From assembly GCA_030867875.1 (NCBI GenBank), contig JAOWCC010001634.1, positions 31,329,867 to 31,393,866 of the forward strand: DNA of 64,000 bases, read 5' to 3'. Positions within the stretch are counted from its first letter, which is position 1; every line of letters begins with the position of its first letter. Position numbers and translations under genes: made by a program. This stretch comes from Actinernus sp. WN-2022 (Eukaryota > Cnidaria > Anthozoa > Actiniaria > Actinernidae). The notes beneath the pieces are model-generated. The model worked only from the letters and a program-made list of their open reading frames with translations. It was not told the DNA's origin and did no database searches. Below are positions 1-8,100 of this stretch, piece by piece.

Positions 1-883
1 TATCATTTCGACGTGTGGTAAAGTCGATTTCATAAGCACCGAACTCTCTTCTGATCTTGTCATATATGACGTAATTCCATGGAACGTTGTTTAACTTATT
101 GAATATGCTTTCCGTGGGGAGTGGGACTCTCAATTCAAACAGTACTCGCCTGATCGTATAGTATACATGAAATCGATAAAAACTCCGAATATTGTCGATG
201 ATTGGCGCATTGTCTGAAAGATGGTCGTCGAATGATACGCCACAGCCTGCCGTAGCACACCAAACGGCGAAACATAATTGGTGCTGCCAAAGTTTCATTG
301 GTTCAACATCGAACCACTTATTCGTTTTTCCCATTCTATCGTTAGCATTAGCAATACTGTCTCGCAGGGCATAGCTCGGATCTTTATTTTTTATTTTATC
401 ACTAAGATCAAGTCCTAGCTCTTGAAAGATATGTCGCGGCTCATACGTAAATTGTTGATCTTTTGCTACGTAGATCCTTAGAGTTTGTACGATTGGGTAT
501 ATGTCTTTAGCGACGTGTGCCCAGGAAACGGCTGGAACTGGATACTTAAAATCAGTCCTTCTGAATGGAAGTGGAAAACCCCTGCCGAATGCGGCCACCG
601 CATGTTTTTGCGTTGTCACGCGTAACGCTTCGTGTAGACGATTTCTGACATCTACTGGTATGAGACCACTCATATTCCAATGCTGCCCACCATCGTAAAA
701 CATGATTCTAGTCTCGTATGTAGACTCATCATGTATGTCGGATGCCGTTGTCCTAGCTGAGAACTTATCGAAGTCCGCGTGAGGATAATTTTTCTTAAAG
801 GACGCGAAAGCCTTTGCATTGCGAGGTGCGATATAGTCACCCCAATCACCGTCGAAATGAACTCTCGCTTGGAGACTAGGCAT
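1..883 (-). CDS. Uncharacterised protein, open at left edge
   Basis: An uninterrupted reading frame of 294 codons starts with ATG at 883 and runs off the left edge without a stop. It begins MPSLQARVHFDGDWGDY and contains the stretches FYDGGQHWNMSGLIP and FDVEPMKLWQHQLCFAVW. There are no introns, no clear signal peptide and no membrane segment. I do not recognise a family with certainty. The compact, intronless style and its neighbours (cysteine-rich and F-box/ankyrin ORFs) suggest a viral or virus-derived mobile-element protein; this is inference. The start was chosen because it is the first ATG of the frame and lies 120 bases from a divergently oriented small ORF, leaving a short shared promoter region. 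Confidence 0.65.
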   Translation of the reverse strand, partial: MPSLQARVHFDGDWGDYIAPRNAKAFASFKKNYPHADFDKFSARTTASDIHDESTYETRIMFYDGGQHWNMSGLIPVDVRNRLHEALRVTTQKHAVAAFGRGFPLPFRRTDFKYPVPAVSWAHVAKDIYPIVQTLRIYVAKDQQFTYEPRHIFQELGLDLSDKIKNKDPSYALRDSIANANDRMGKTNKWFDVEPMKLWQHQLCFAVWCATAGCGVSFDDHLSDNAPIIDNIRSFYRFHVYYTIRRVLFELRVPLPTESIFNKLNNVPWNYVIYDKIRREFGAYEIDFTTRRND

Positions 884-1003
884 GGTTTCTTATCCTTGGC
901 GCCGGGCCAATCAATCCGTTCGATTCATCCACTTGACTAATCTGTTTGATATTGATACGTATTAAAGTTACGACATATGTTAATATCGTGAAGTAAAGAA
1001 TAT
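884..1003. promoter_or_regulatory. Divergent intergenic region
   Basis: This 120-base gap separates the starts of the minus-strand ORF at 883 and the plus-strand ORF at 1004. It is the likely place for a shared bidirectional promoter. No specific element was recognised; it holds AT-rich runs such as ATTGATACGTATTAAAG. Confidence 0.3.
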
Positions 1004-1162
1004 ATGTCTGTCGATGTGGCAGAAGGCGAACGAATACAGTACAAACAGTGTCAATCCTGGGTCGGGTGCTTGGGTGAAGCTCAAGGGATCTTAAAGGGGA
1101 CCCACGGGTGCCGGTTGTGCCTCAACCAGTTAGGACCAAATACAGTAGACCGAATACAGTAG
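1004..1162 (+). CDS. Small cysteine-containing protein (52 codons)
   Basis: A short ORF begins MSVDVAEGERIQYKQCQSW. It has Cys-x5-Cys (C16, C22) and a His-x-Cys-x2-Cys cluster (H34, C36, C39), which could bind one zinc ion. The stop codon lies inside a 14-bp tandem repeat, so the C-terminus is partly repeat-derived. A perfect 15-bp hairpin follows about 93 bases downstream. Expression is unproven; the cysteine spacing and the divergent arrangement with the ORF at 883 are the only support. Confidence 0.4.
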   Translation: MSVDVAEGERIQYKQCQSWVGCLGEAQGILKGTHGCRLCLNQLGPNTVDRIQ

Positions 1163-1231
1163 ACCGAATACAGTGGACCAAATACAGTGGACCAAATACA
1201 GTAGACCGAATACAGTAGACCGAATACAGTA
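1133..1231. repeat. 14-bp tandem repeat
   Basis: About seven copies of the unit GACCGAATACAGTA, with variants GACCAA and GTGGACC, run without spacers. The array overlaps the end of the small ORF at 1004-1162. Confidence 0.85.
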
Positions 1232-1254
1232 AGCCGGGCCCGGTAATAAGCAAA

Positions 1255-1316
1255 AACCTCTCTAGGAACGAAAAGGCGAAGTAAGGAAATAGGAGAAAGG
1301 GGTTCCTAGAGAGGTT
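1255..1316 (+). terminator. Hairpin downstream of the small ORF
   Basis: AACCTCTCTAGGAAC at 1255-1269 pairs perfectly with GTTCCTAGAGAGGTT at 1302-1316, leaving a 32-base loop. T-rich sequence follows from 1332. Its position after the ORF at 1004-1162 suggests a 3'-end signal. Large DNA viruses such as mimiviruses end many mRNAs at such palindromes, but the role here is inferred. Confidence 0.45.
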
Positions 1317-1544
1317 CTGGAGACGTCCAGTTTTGCTTTTGGTCTTTTTCTTTGTTTTGATTTTTTCTTCTTAGAACTAAAATCATATGGTCTAGTTCGA
1401 ATTTTTTCTATCTATATCGTGACCAGAAATGGGAAAGAAGTGCTTTTTATAGCGAGCGGGGTGCCTATTTTACCGGTATCGAATAGTGCATAATAAATGT
1501 ATGGTTAAATAGGAAATGAGTTGTTAAATTTTGGTTGAGTGATC

Positions 1545-1665
1545 GCACGCGTCGGAATTATTTTAATAACATCACGAAAGTCTATCACCAGAAAGTTTCT
1601 CACGCGTTGGAATTATTTTAATATAGTCACGAAAGTCTATGAATAGAAAGTTTCTCAAGCGTCGG
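1545..1665. repeat. About 57-bp direct repeats
   Basis: The phrase GTCGGAATTATTTTAATA, followed by a CACGAAAGTCTAT block and GAAAGTTTCTCA, occurs twice. A third partial copy is cut off by a poly-A run at 1666. Confidence 0.7.
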
Positions 1666-1722
1666 AAAAAAAAAAAAAAAAAGAATGAAGAGAGGTGGTA
1701 TACACAGTTTCTCTTCATTCTT
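1666..1722 (-). terminator. Stem-loop plus T tract after the cysteine-rich ORF
   Basis: On the minus strand a perfect 13-bp stem (AAGAATGAAGAGA at 1681-1693 with TCTCTTCATTCTT at 1710-1722) is followed directly by a long T run (1666-1683). It begins about 25 bases past the stop codon of the ORF at 2109-1747. This is the classic form of a hairpin 3'-end or termination signal; the function is inferred from position and shape. Confidence 0.5.
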
Positions 1723-1746
1723 TTTTTCTTTTTTCTTTATTATAAA

Positions 1747-2109
1747 CTACTGGACTATCTTAAGGTTCTTAAAGTTCTCCAATTCGAAGTTATCCGATTC
1801 TACCAATACATCTGGAAGGCAATCCTTAGTATCCTTAGTATCTTTCATATCTTTCATATCTTTCATATCTTTCACGTCTCGGGCTTTCTTATTGCGAATG
1901 ATATGGCGCTCTGGTGCTCCACACTTCACACAAAGTCCATGACTCGTACGACAACCGCGACCACACTTCAAACATGGAACGAATATGGTGCCACCTTTTA
2001 GTATCTGATAATTGTGTTGAGCACAGTACTCTGAAGTTTTCGAGCTATTCCTTACACATTTCGTATTCTTACCACTCATCAACCAATCGCAAGTCGTTAT
2101 CTCAGTCAT
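1747..2109 (-). CDS. Cysteine-rich zinc-ribbon-like protein
   Basis: An intronless 120-residue ORF starts MTEITTCDWLMSGKNTKC. It has nine cysteines and a histidine in closely spaced groups: C7, C18, C29-x2-H32, C46-x2-C49, C53, and C60-x2-C63. This looks like one or two zinc ribbons or knuckles. The C-terminal third is charged and built on a short KDM/KDT repeat encoded by a 9-bp repeat. No family was named with confidence. The upstream region shares repeats with that of the ankyrin ORF, and a hairpin with a T tract follows the stop. Confidence 0.6.
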   Translation of the reverse strand: MTEITTCDWLMSGKNTKCVRNSSKTSEYCAQHNYQILKGGTIFVPCLKCGRGCRTSHGLCVKCGAPERHIIRNKKARDVKDMKDMKDMKDTKDTKDCLPDVLVESDNFELENFKNLKIVQ

Positions 2110-2603
2110 CGTGTGATATATACCTTATGATAGTGTATCTATAATTGTTGTTTTAATTATGACAATATATGGTATAATGCCTCATAACCACACGTCTCTA
2201 ATAGATGTTAAAATGTAATAAATTCACTATAAACCAAGTGTTCGAATAAATGTTAATATATGCTAATCATTGATGTAATACCTTATAACTACACTACTTT
2301 AATAAAACGTATAAATACAATAAATGAACTATAGTAGTAAATAATACCTTATAAACATGTTTCTCTAATAGGGCGTTAAAATGTAAAAAAAAATACAACA
2401 ACAAAAATAGTACAACAAAACTGCTCTAATCCGTAAAAAAAAAGCGGTAGAAACCGATCATTTAATATATCGTAAAAATACTATAAAATAGTATAACAAA
2501 ACTGCTTTAATCCGGAAAAAAGCGGTAGAAACCGGAGCTGTGCTCAAGTTTGGATCTTTAGGTGTAAGAATGTCTGGGGACAATTTGGCCGTTGCGAGAG
2601 ATC
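2110..2603. repeat. AT-rich intergenic repeats upstream of the cysteine-rich ORF
   Basis: This stretch has no ORF. It holds degenerate repeats of ATACCTTATAA followed by CTCTAATAG and GTTAAAATGTAA (near 2174, 2277 and 2343). It also has two copies of AACAAAACTGCT with TAATCCG and AGCGGTAGAAACCG (near 2415 and 2487). The same blocks recur at 3311-3475 upstream of the next ORF, so they look like a shared promoter or another cis-acting repeat. Confidence 0.65.
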
Positions 2604-3284
2604 CTATGTGGCAGCATAAGCATTTATGTTGTAATCTAGTAGAGCGTTTTCGTCCTCTATGGTGAGCTGGGAGCGCTTAATGAGCCACTCAATGATCCAT
2701 TTAGCGGTATTAAGATGCTCGTTGCTACAGGCGCATAGTAGAGCATGATGAACGTATTTATGCTCTATAGTTATCTGAAAGCGTCGAATGAGCCACTTAA
2801 CGGTATTGAGATGGCCATTCCTACAGGCATCTAGTATAGCAAACCCGACGGCTTTATCCTCTTTGGTGAACTGGAAGTGCTTAGTGAGCCACTTAACGAT
2901 ATCAAGACGGCCATCCTTACAGGCGGCGCATAGAACGTAATCGGTGTGTCCATCCACTTTATCGAACCATAAGTGCTTAATGAGCCACTTAATAACGTTA
3001 AGATTACCATATTCACTGGCGTAGACAAGAGGAAAGCTATCATCGATGTAGTTTGCGGAAATACCGAAAGTCCTAGCCAAATTGTCTCGATCGTTATCAT
3101 TACGAGTAGACCTAAGACCGAAAGTGAGTACTCGTTTACAGAACTCTTGGTCTACGTTTTTGTAGCGCACGAGAGCTGCGGCACCGTTTAGGTGTTTCGA
3201 TGTCCTTGCGATGCTTGCGAATGATTCTGGGCCTGCATGCATCTTGACTAAGATTTCTATGGGAAGGCACGATATGCTATCCAT
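2604..3284 (-). CDS. F-box-like / ankyrin-repeat protein
   Basis: An intronless 226-residue ORF. The first 40 or so residues (MDSISCLPIEILVKM, then SIARTSKHLNGAA) resemble an F-box-like domain. From about residue 80 come four ankyrin-like units with the pattern A-C-x2-G-x-L-x2-V-K-W-L-x-K, including VYASEYGNLNVIKWLIKH and ILDACRNGHLNTVKWLIR. F-box-like plus divergent ankyrin proteins of this type are abundant in large DNA viruses of eukaryotes, where they are thought to act as ubiquitin-ligase adaptors; the function here is inferred. The start is the first ATG of the frame. Copies of the same repeat block lie both upstream and downstream. Confidence 0.65.
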   Translation of the reverse strand: MDSISCLPIEILVKMHAGPESFASIARTSKHLNGAAALVRYKNVDQEFCKRVLTFGLRSTRNDNDRDNLARTFGISANYIDDSFPLVYASEYGNLNVIKWLIKHLWFDKVDGHTDYVLCAACKDGRLDIVKWLTKHFQFTKEDKAVGFAILDACRNGHLNTVKWLIRRFQITIEHKYVHHALLCACSNEHLNTAKWIIEWLIKRSQLTIEDENALLDYNINAYAAT

Positions 3285-3310
3285 AGTGAAAGAGATCGAT
3301 ATACTGCATA

Positions 3311-3475
3311 GTAATCACTTATCTAATAGGGTGTTAAAATGTAAAAAAAAAAAAAAATACAATGAAAAAAATAGTACAACAAAACTGCTTTAATCCGGAA
3401 AAAAGCGGTAGAAACCGATTATTTAATATATCGTAAAAATACGATAAATAGTATAACAAAACTGCTTTAATCCGC
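3311..3475. repeat. Repeat block upstream of the ankyrin ORF
   Basis: This contains CTAATAGGGTGTTAAAATG, an A run, and two AACAAAACTGCTTTAATCCG units. The first unit is followed by AAAAAGCGGTAGAAACCG. It matches the block at about 2352-2540, so the ankyrin ORF is flanked by direct repeats of roughly 165 bp. Confidence 0.7.
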
Positions 3476-3483
3476 CTTCGTTG

Positions 3484-3546
3484 GGCAAGAAAAAAGTTGT
3501 ATCATTTTGCTCCTTGGGCAAGAAAAAAGTGGTATCATTTTGACCC
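3484..3546. repeat. About 34-bp tandem duplication
   Basis: Two copies of TGGGCAAGAAAAAAGT followed by a GGTATCATTTTG-type block stand side by side. They mark the border between the virus-like segment and ordinary intron-type repeats. Confidence 0.6.
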
Positions 3547-3559
3547 CGCCTATACTACT

Positions 3560-4118
3560 TACAGTTAAAGTACCTATATCCCTTCTTGCAATTTTTATAG
3601 CTATGAACTTTCGAAATGTTCAGTTGAGTACTTCTGTGAAGAAAGTTTTAGTTTTCAGTGAATACTTTATGTTCTACGCTTGTTTGAAATCGTGTAAGTT
3701 TGACTTTTCCTTACCCATGACCGCGTAAGTAAAAGCCTGGGTCGATACCTGGTTAAACGTCATTTCATTAATGCATTATTCTCCGTGGCGCCTTTTTATG
3801 ACAACAACATCGATGCAAAGAAAATATACACAGTTTGTGAGTTGTTAGTAAAGAACAAAGTCATTTTAGTCAACATGGTAAGTGTTTCTTCAAATAATTG
3901 CAAAGCCGAATTAATTATATGACGTATATACAGGAATTGACCCAGGCTTTTACTTGCACGGTCATGGGCCAGGAAGGGTAAACTTTACATGACTTCAAAC
4001 AAGCTTTGAACATAACGTATTCACTGTAAACCAAAACTTTCTTCACAGAAGTACTCAAAACGTTTCGGAGGTTCATACGTATAACAATTGCAAAAAGGTC
4101 TATATGCACTTTAAGCGG
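3560..4118. mobile_element. Fold-back element, copy A
   Basis: The two halves are inverted copies of each other. The left half has CTATGAACTTTCGAAATG and GTACTTCTGTGAAGAAAG; the right half has CTTTCTTCACAGAAGTAC. The centre carries the palindromic-looking GGCGCC and an ATACACAGTTTGTGAG segment. The same element recurs at 39700-40268 (copy B). No coding potential is seen, so this is a non-autonomous element. Confidence 0.75.
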
Positions 4119-4277
4119 ATTTAACTATAGTTAAGGGCATCCTCAGTGTGACCAGCATTACCGTAGTAAATTCAACTGTGGTTGGTTGGTTGGTCCGACA
4201 ACGGCGGATTATTTATTCTTAGCCATAGTTTGGCTGGTTTACTATAGTTAACGTCCCAGTGTGACCTCAGCCAATGT

Positions 4278-5067
4278 ATTACTGTTTTTATTGAAGTGCG
4301 ACCCTGGAAGTTTCAAGTCTCGTTTGGAAAATTGCATTTAGCTGACTGTCAATCAAAATTTAATCAAGTCTAGGCGGTAACAGCTTTGTACGAGACTAGA
4401 CAGACTAGACAGACTAGACAGACTAGACAGACTAGACAGACTAGACTAGACAGACTAGACAGACTAGACAGACTAGACAGACTAGACAGACTAGACAGAC
4501 TAGACAGACTAGACAGACTAGACAGACTAGACAGACTAGACAGACTAGACAGACTAGACAGACTAGACAGACTAGACAGACTAGACAGACTAGACAGACT
4601 AGACAGACTAGACAGACTAGACAGACTAGACAGACTAGACAGACTAGACAGACTAGACAGACTAGACAGACTAGACAGACTAGACAGACTAGACAGACTA
4701 GACAGACTAGACAGACTAGACAGACTAGACAGACTAGACAGACTAGACAGACTAGACAGACTAGACAGACTAGACAGACTAGACAGACTAGACAGACTAG
4801 ACAGACTAGACAGACTAGACAGACTAGACAGACTAGACAGACTAGACAGACTAGACAGACTAGACAGACTAGACAGACTAGACAGACTAGACAGACTAGA
4901 CAGACTAGACAGACTAGACTAGACAGACTAGACAGACTAGACAGACTAGACAGACTAGACAGACTAGACAGACTAGACAGACTAGACTCCGTGTTTGATT
5001 GACGGTCAGCTAAATGTAATTTTCCAAACAAGACTTGAAACTTCCACTTCAACGAAAACGGTAATAA
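4278..5067. mobile_element. TIR element with a satellite core
   Basis: Inverted repeats of about 75-90 bp lie at 4278-4366 (GGAAGTTTCAAGTCTCGTTT) and 4994-5067 (inverse of GGAAGTTTCAAGTCTTGTTT). They enclose nothing but a 9-bp satellite. The right end stops 41 bases from a dynein exon donor. No target-site duplication was resolved. Confidence 0.65.
4388..4988. repeat. 9-bp satellite (CTAGACAGA)n
   Basis: About 66 near-perfect copies of CTAGACAGA, with 4-bp slips near 4443 and 4917. The long Leu-Asp-Arg ORF across it is only a by-product of a 9-base unit. Confidence 0.97.
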
Positions 5068-5108
5068 AGTATAACAGGAAGGGTAGCAAGTGTAAAAAAG
5101 GGAATTAC

Positions 5109-5188
5109 CTGGAAACGTGTTCAATGGCATCCATGAAGAACACGAGCTTCATCTCTTTGGACGAGTTTGAGTTGTAGTCATCAAGGTA
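5109..5188 (-). CDS. DNAH6: Dynein exon: AAA3/AAA4 junction (last exon found)
   Basis: Encodes [20 protein letters not shown] and then AIEHVSR, the segment just before the AAA4 P-loop in dynein heavy chains. The acceptor is CAG at the right and the donor AG|GTAATT at the left (phase 2). No following exon was found to its left in the window. Confidence 0.88.
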
Positions 5189-8100
5189 CTGAGGATGAAG
5201 ATTAGGGTGAGTTTTGACAACACACTAAACAAAGGCAAAACAAAGGGAAAGGAGACGACACAACTAGAAACAAAAAGTGCTAGGCACCGTTCGCACCAAG
5301 GCGGCCGTGGGCACTGTAACAGGCATCGCAAAGATCCGCACGCATTAATGAGTTTCAATAAAATCGATAGGATGGAAACTTCTACAGCGGTAACATATAT
5401 TTATATTTTGCTGAACACGTTTCCATCCTATCCATCTTATTGTAACTCGTCGCCAACAAAGCTCATGCGTTAGTTAATCTATAACAGCATTTTTGTTTAA
5501 TCTGTCTTCTCGTTTTTAAGATTTTCGCATTTTACGTAAAAACAAGGGGTCGAAAGGAACCAAAAATCTAAAATATCGGCCCAAATCTTCCAGCTTAAAA
5601 GTACGAATCTTGATGATGCCTATCTGGATGTCACAATACCACCTTAAACATTTGTACAGCTCTTTAATAAAACTAGATTAATAATAATAATAAATAGTTT
5701 TGGGAGCGCTACACAAAGTCTCAACGCTTTTACATAATTCTGAGATGAAATAAAATAAAATAAAGTAAAATGAAAACTTATCTAGTAAAATATTTGCTAA
5801 AAAGATAAGTTTTAAGTAATGATTTAAATATCTTTAAAGTTTCTGCACAGCGGATATGTATGGGAGTAGAATTCCAGAGTCTTGGAGCCGTTGCCATGAA
5901 TGTTCTGTCACCATAATTCTTGGAGTTTGAAGATGGCACGACAAGTAGACTTTGTGTAGATGATCTTAAGTTGCGTTTAGGCTTATATATAGTCAAAAGC
6001 TCCTCGATGTATTTAGGTGCTTGATCATTGAGAGTTTTATTCGTCAGCAGCAAGATCTTGAAATCAATTATAGCTCTGACGGGCAACCAGTGTATGATGA
6101 TGTGATCGTTCTTCTTAGCCCTAACCACCAGTCTTGCAGCAGCGTTTTGCACACGTTCGAGTTTATCGATGCGATTTCTGTCAATGGTAACCCAGCTAGT
6201 AGGCTGTAGCCTGCGTCGTATCCGACTGCGAAACAGCGACAGAAAGCTTGTTCTAGACCCCCAACGAAGTACCAGGATATATGTAGTCGATTCTGATTGG
6301 CTGTTACTAATGCTCATTCTTACACGTCTTCTGACTGGCCATTCAACTGTCACCAGCCTGTCACCAGTGCGACTTAGGCTAATTTACATTTCAAAATGTG
6401 GCGGCTTTTATACACGTCGAGAAGAGCAATGATATTTGTACAATATCAGTTTGAAATCGAGATTCGTTTGCTAGAACAAGAGCAGTTGACCGGAGTTGAG
6501 TTCGGATGTGGCACATACTAGATCTTTCCAAGCTGCATGGGAGATTTGTTTGTGTGTTCCTCGAACGAGTATTTTGACGTGACAGATTCGAACTGTTTCA
6601 ACCGAGCGGCCTCTGACATGAACTGTCCATCATAACAATCTTCGAGGCTGGTGACAGTTGAATGGCCAGTCAGAAGACGTGTAAGAATGAGCATCAGTAA
6701 AAGCCAATCAGAATCGACTACATATATCCTGGTACTTCGTTGGAGGTCTAGAACAAGCTTTCTGTCGCTGTTTCGCAGACGGACTTAACCGGGGTTCAGT
6801 TCGGATGCGACGCAGACTGGTAGGCTGTTACAAGAGTCGAGTTTGGACGAAATTAACGCATGTACAAGTCTTTCGCAGTTGTCCTGTTCAAGGTATTTCC
6901 TAATCCTTCCTATGTTTCTCAATGCAAGATAAGCAGATTTGCAAGTGTTCTTGATGTGATTGGTCATTTGGAGATGAGGATCTACAGTAACTCCGAGATT
7001 GCGCGCGGTCAGTTTGGTACTATAAAGAAACTCCATTCACACCGTATGCTCCCTGGTGCTTATCCAATAAAGCACCTAACTAAACACATTCAAGATGGCG
7101 GCTGAGAATTTCAAAACATGTTTTACAAAAAAAACAGTGTAGATAAACAGTCGGGGGACGTCTCAACCAGTGTCCTTTGCACACCTCACAAGCTATCAGT
7201 TTCCTTTCCTGTAATCCAATTCTGAATTAAACAAATTAAGGTATTCAGGATCTGTTGATTACCGTACGTATTTCTTAAAATCATTCTCACTGGAGCTGAG
7301 GAGCTCAAACTATAAAACGAAATGTTGGCTTGGTGGCTATTTTCAATGGCATCAAAGTGGTGGCTGATACGATCACCTTGATGTAACAGGTTTAATTGGT
7401 TTGAATGCAGTAACGAAAGCTAATAAATCGACTCACAACGTGTCAATACTTTATCATAAGCAGTGACCAACTCGAAAGCTTTGGCTACTTTGGTCCCTGC
7501 GTACTAATTTTGCAACTCTCGTTTTTCCCCTTAAGTGTATGTTTACATTCTGGGTACGAAGTTAGGAGTGCCGTGACCGGTGTACACGACTAGCATTCTG
7601 GGTACAGAGTTAGGAGTGCTGTGACCGGTGTACAAGATTAGCATTCTGGGTACGGAGTTAGGAGTGCCGTGACCGGTGTACACGACTAGCATTCTGGGTA
7701 CGGAGTTAGGAGTGCCGTGACCGGTGTACACGACTAGCATTCTGGGTACAGAGTTAGGAGTGCTGTGACCGGTGTACAAGATTAGCATTCTGGGTACGGA
7801 GTTAGGAGTGCCGTGACCGGTGTACACGACTAGCATTCTGGGTACGGAGTTAAAAGTGCCGTGACCGGTGTACACGACTAGCATTCTGGGTACGGAGATA
7901 GGAGTGCCGTGACCGGTGTACACGACTAGCATTCTGGGTACGAAGTTAGGAGTGCCGTGACCGGTGTACACGACTAGCATTCTGGGTACGAAGTTAGGAG
8001 TGCCGTGACCGGTGTACACGACTAGCATTCTGGGTACGAAGTTAGGAGTGCCGTGACCGGTGTACACGACTAGCATTCTGGGTACGGAGTTAGGAGTGCC

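Larger units (their letters stand above)
5675..7045 (-). mobile_element. LINE 3' remnant (CR1/Jockey-like)
   Basis: Two minus-strand fragments of one reverse-transcriptase C-terminal region lie at 7036-6785 ([40 protein letters not shown]) and 6200-5778 ([32 protein letters not shown]). They are separated by an inserted TIR element (6208-6819). The 3' end is an ATT-type microsatellite at 5676-5695, similar to that of the LINE ending at 54381. The 5' part is missing, so it is a dead copy. Confidence 0.8.

Noticed and set aside
1639..2001. Plus-strand ORF of 120 codons over the cysteine-rich gene
   Set aside because: It begins in a poly-A/Lys run and is the reverse of the minus-strand ORF, which has ordered cysteines and a downstream hairpin.
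4386..5130. Long Leu-Asp-Arg and Cys-Leu-Val repeat ORFs on both strands
   Set aside because: These are by-products of the 9-bp satellite, whose unit length is a multiple of three.
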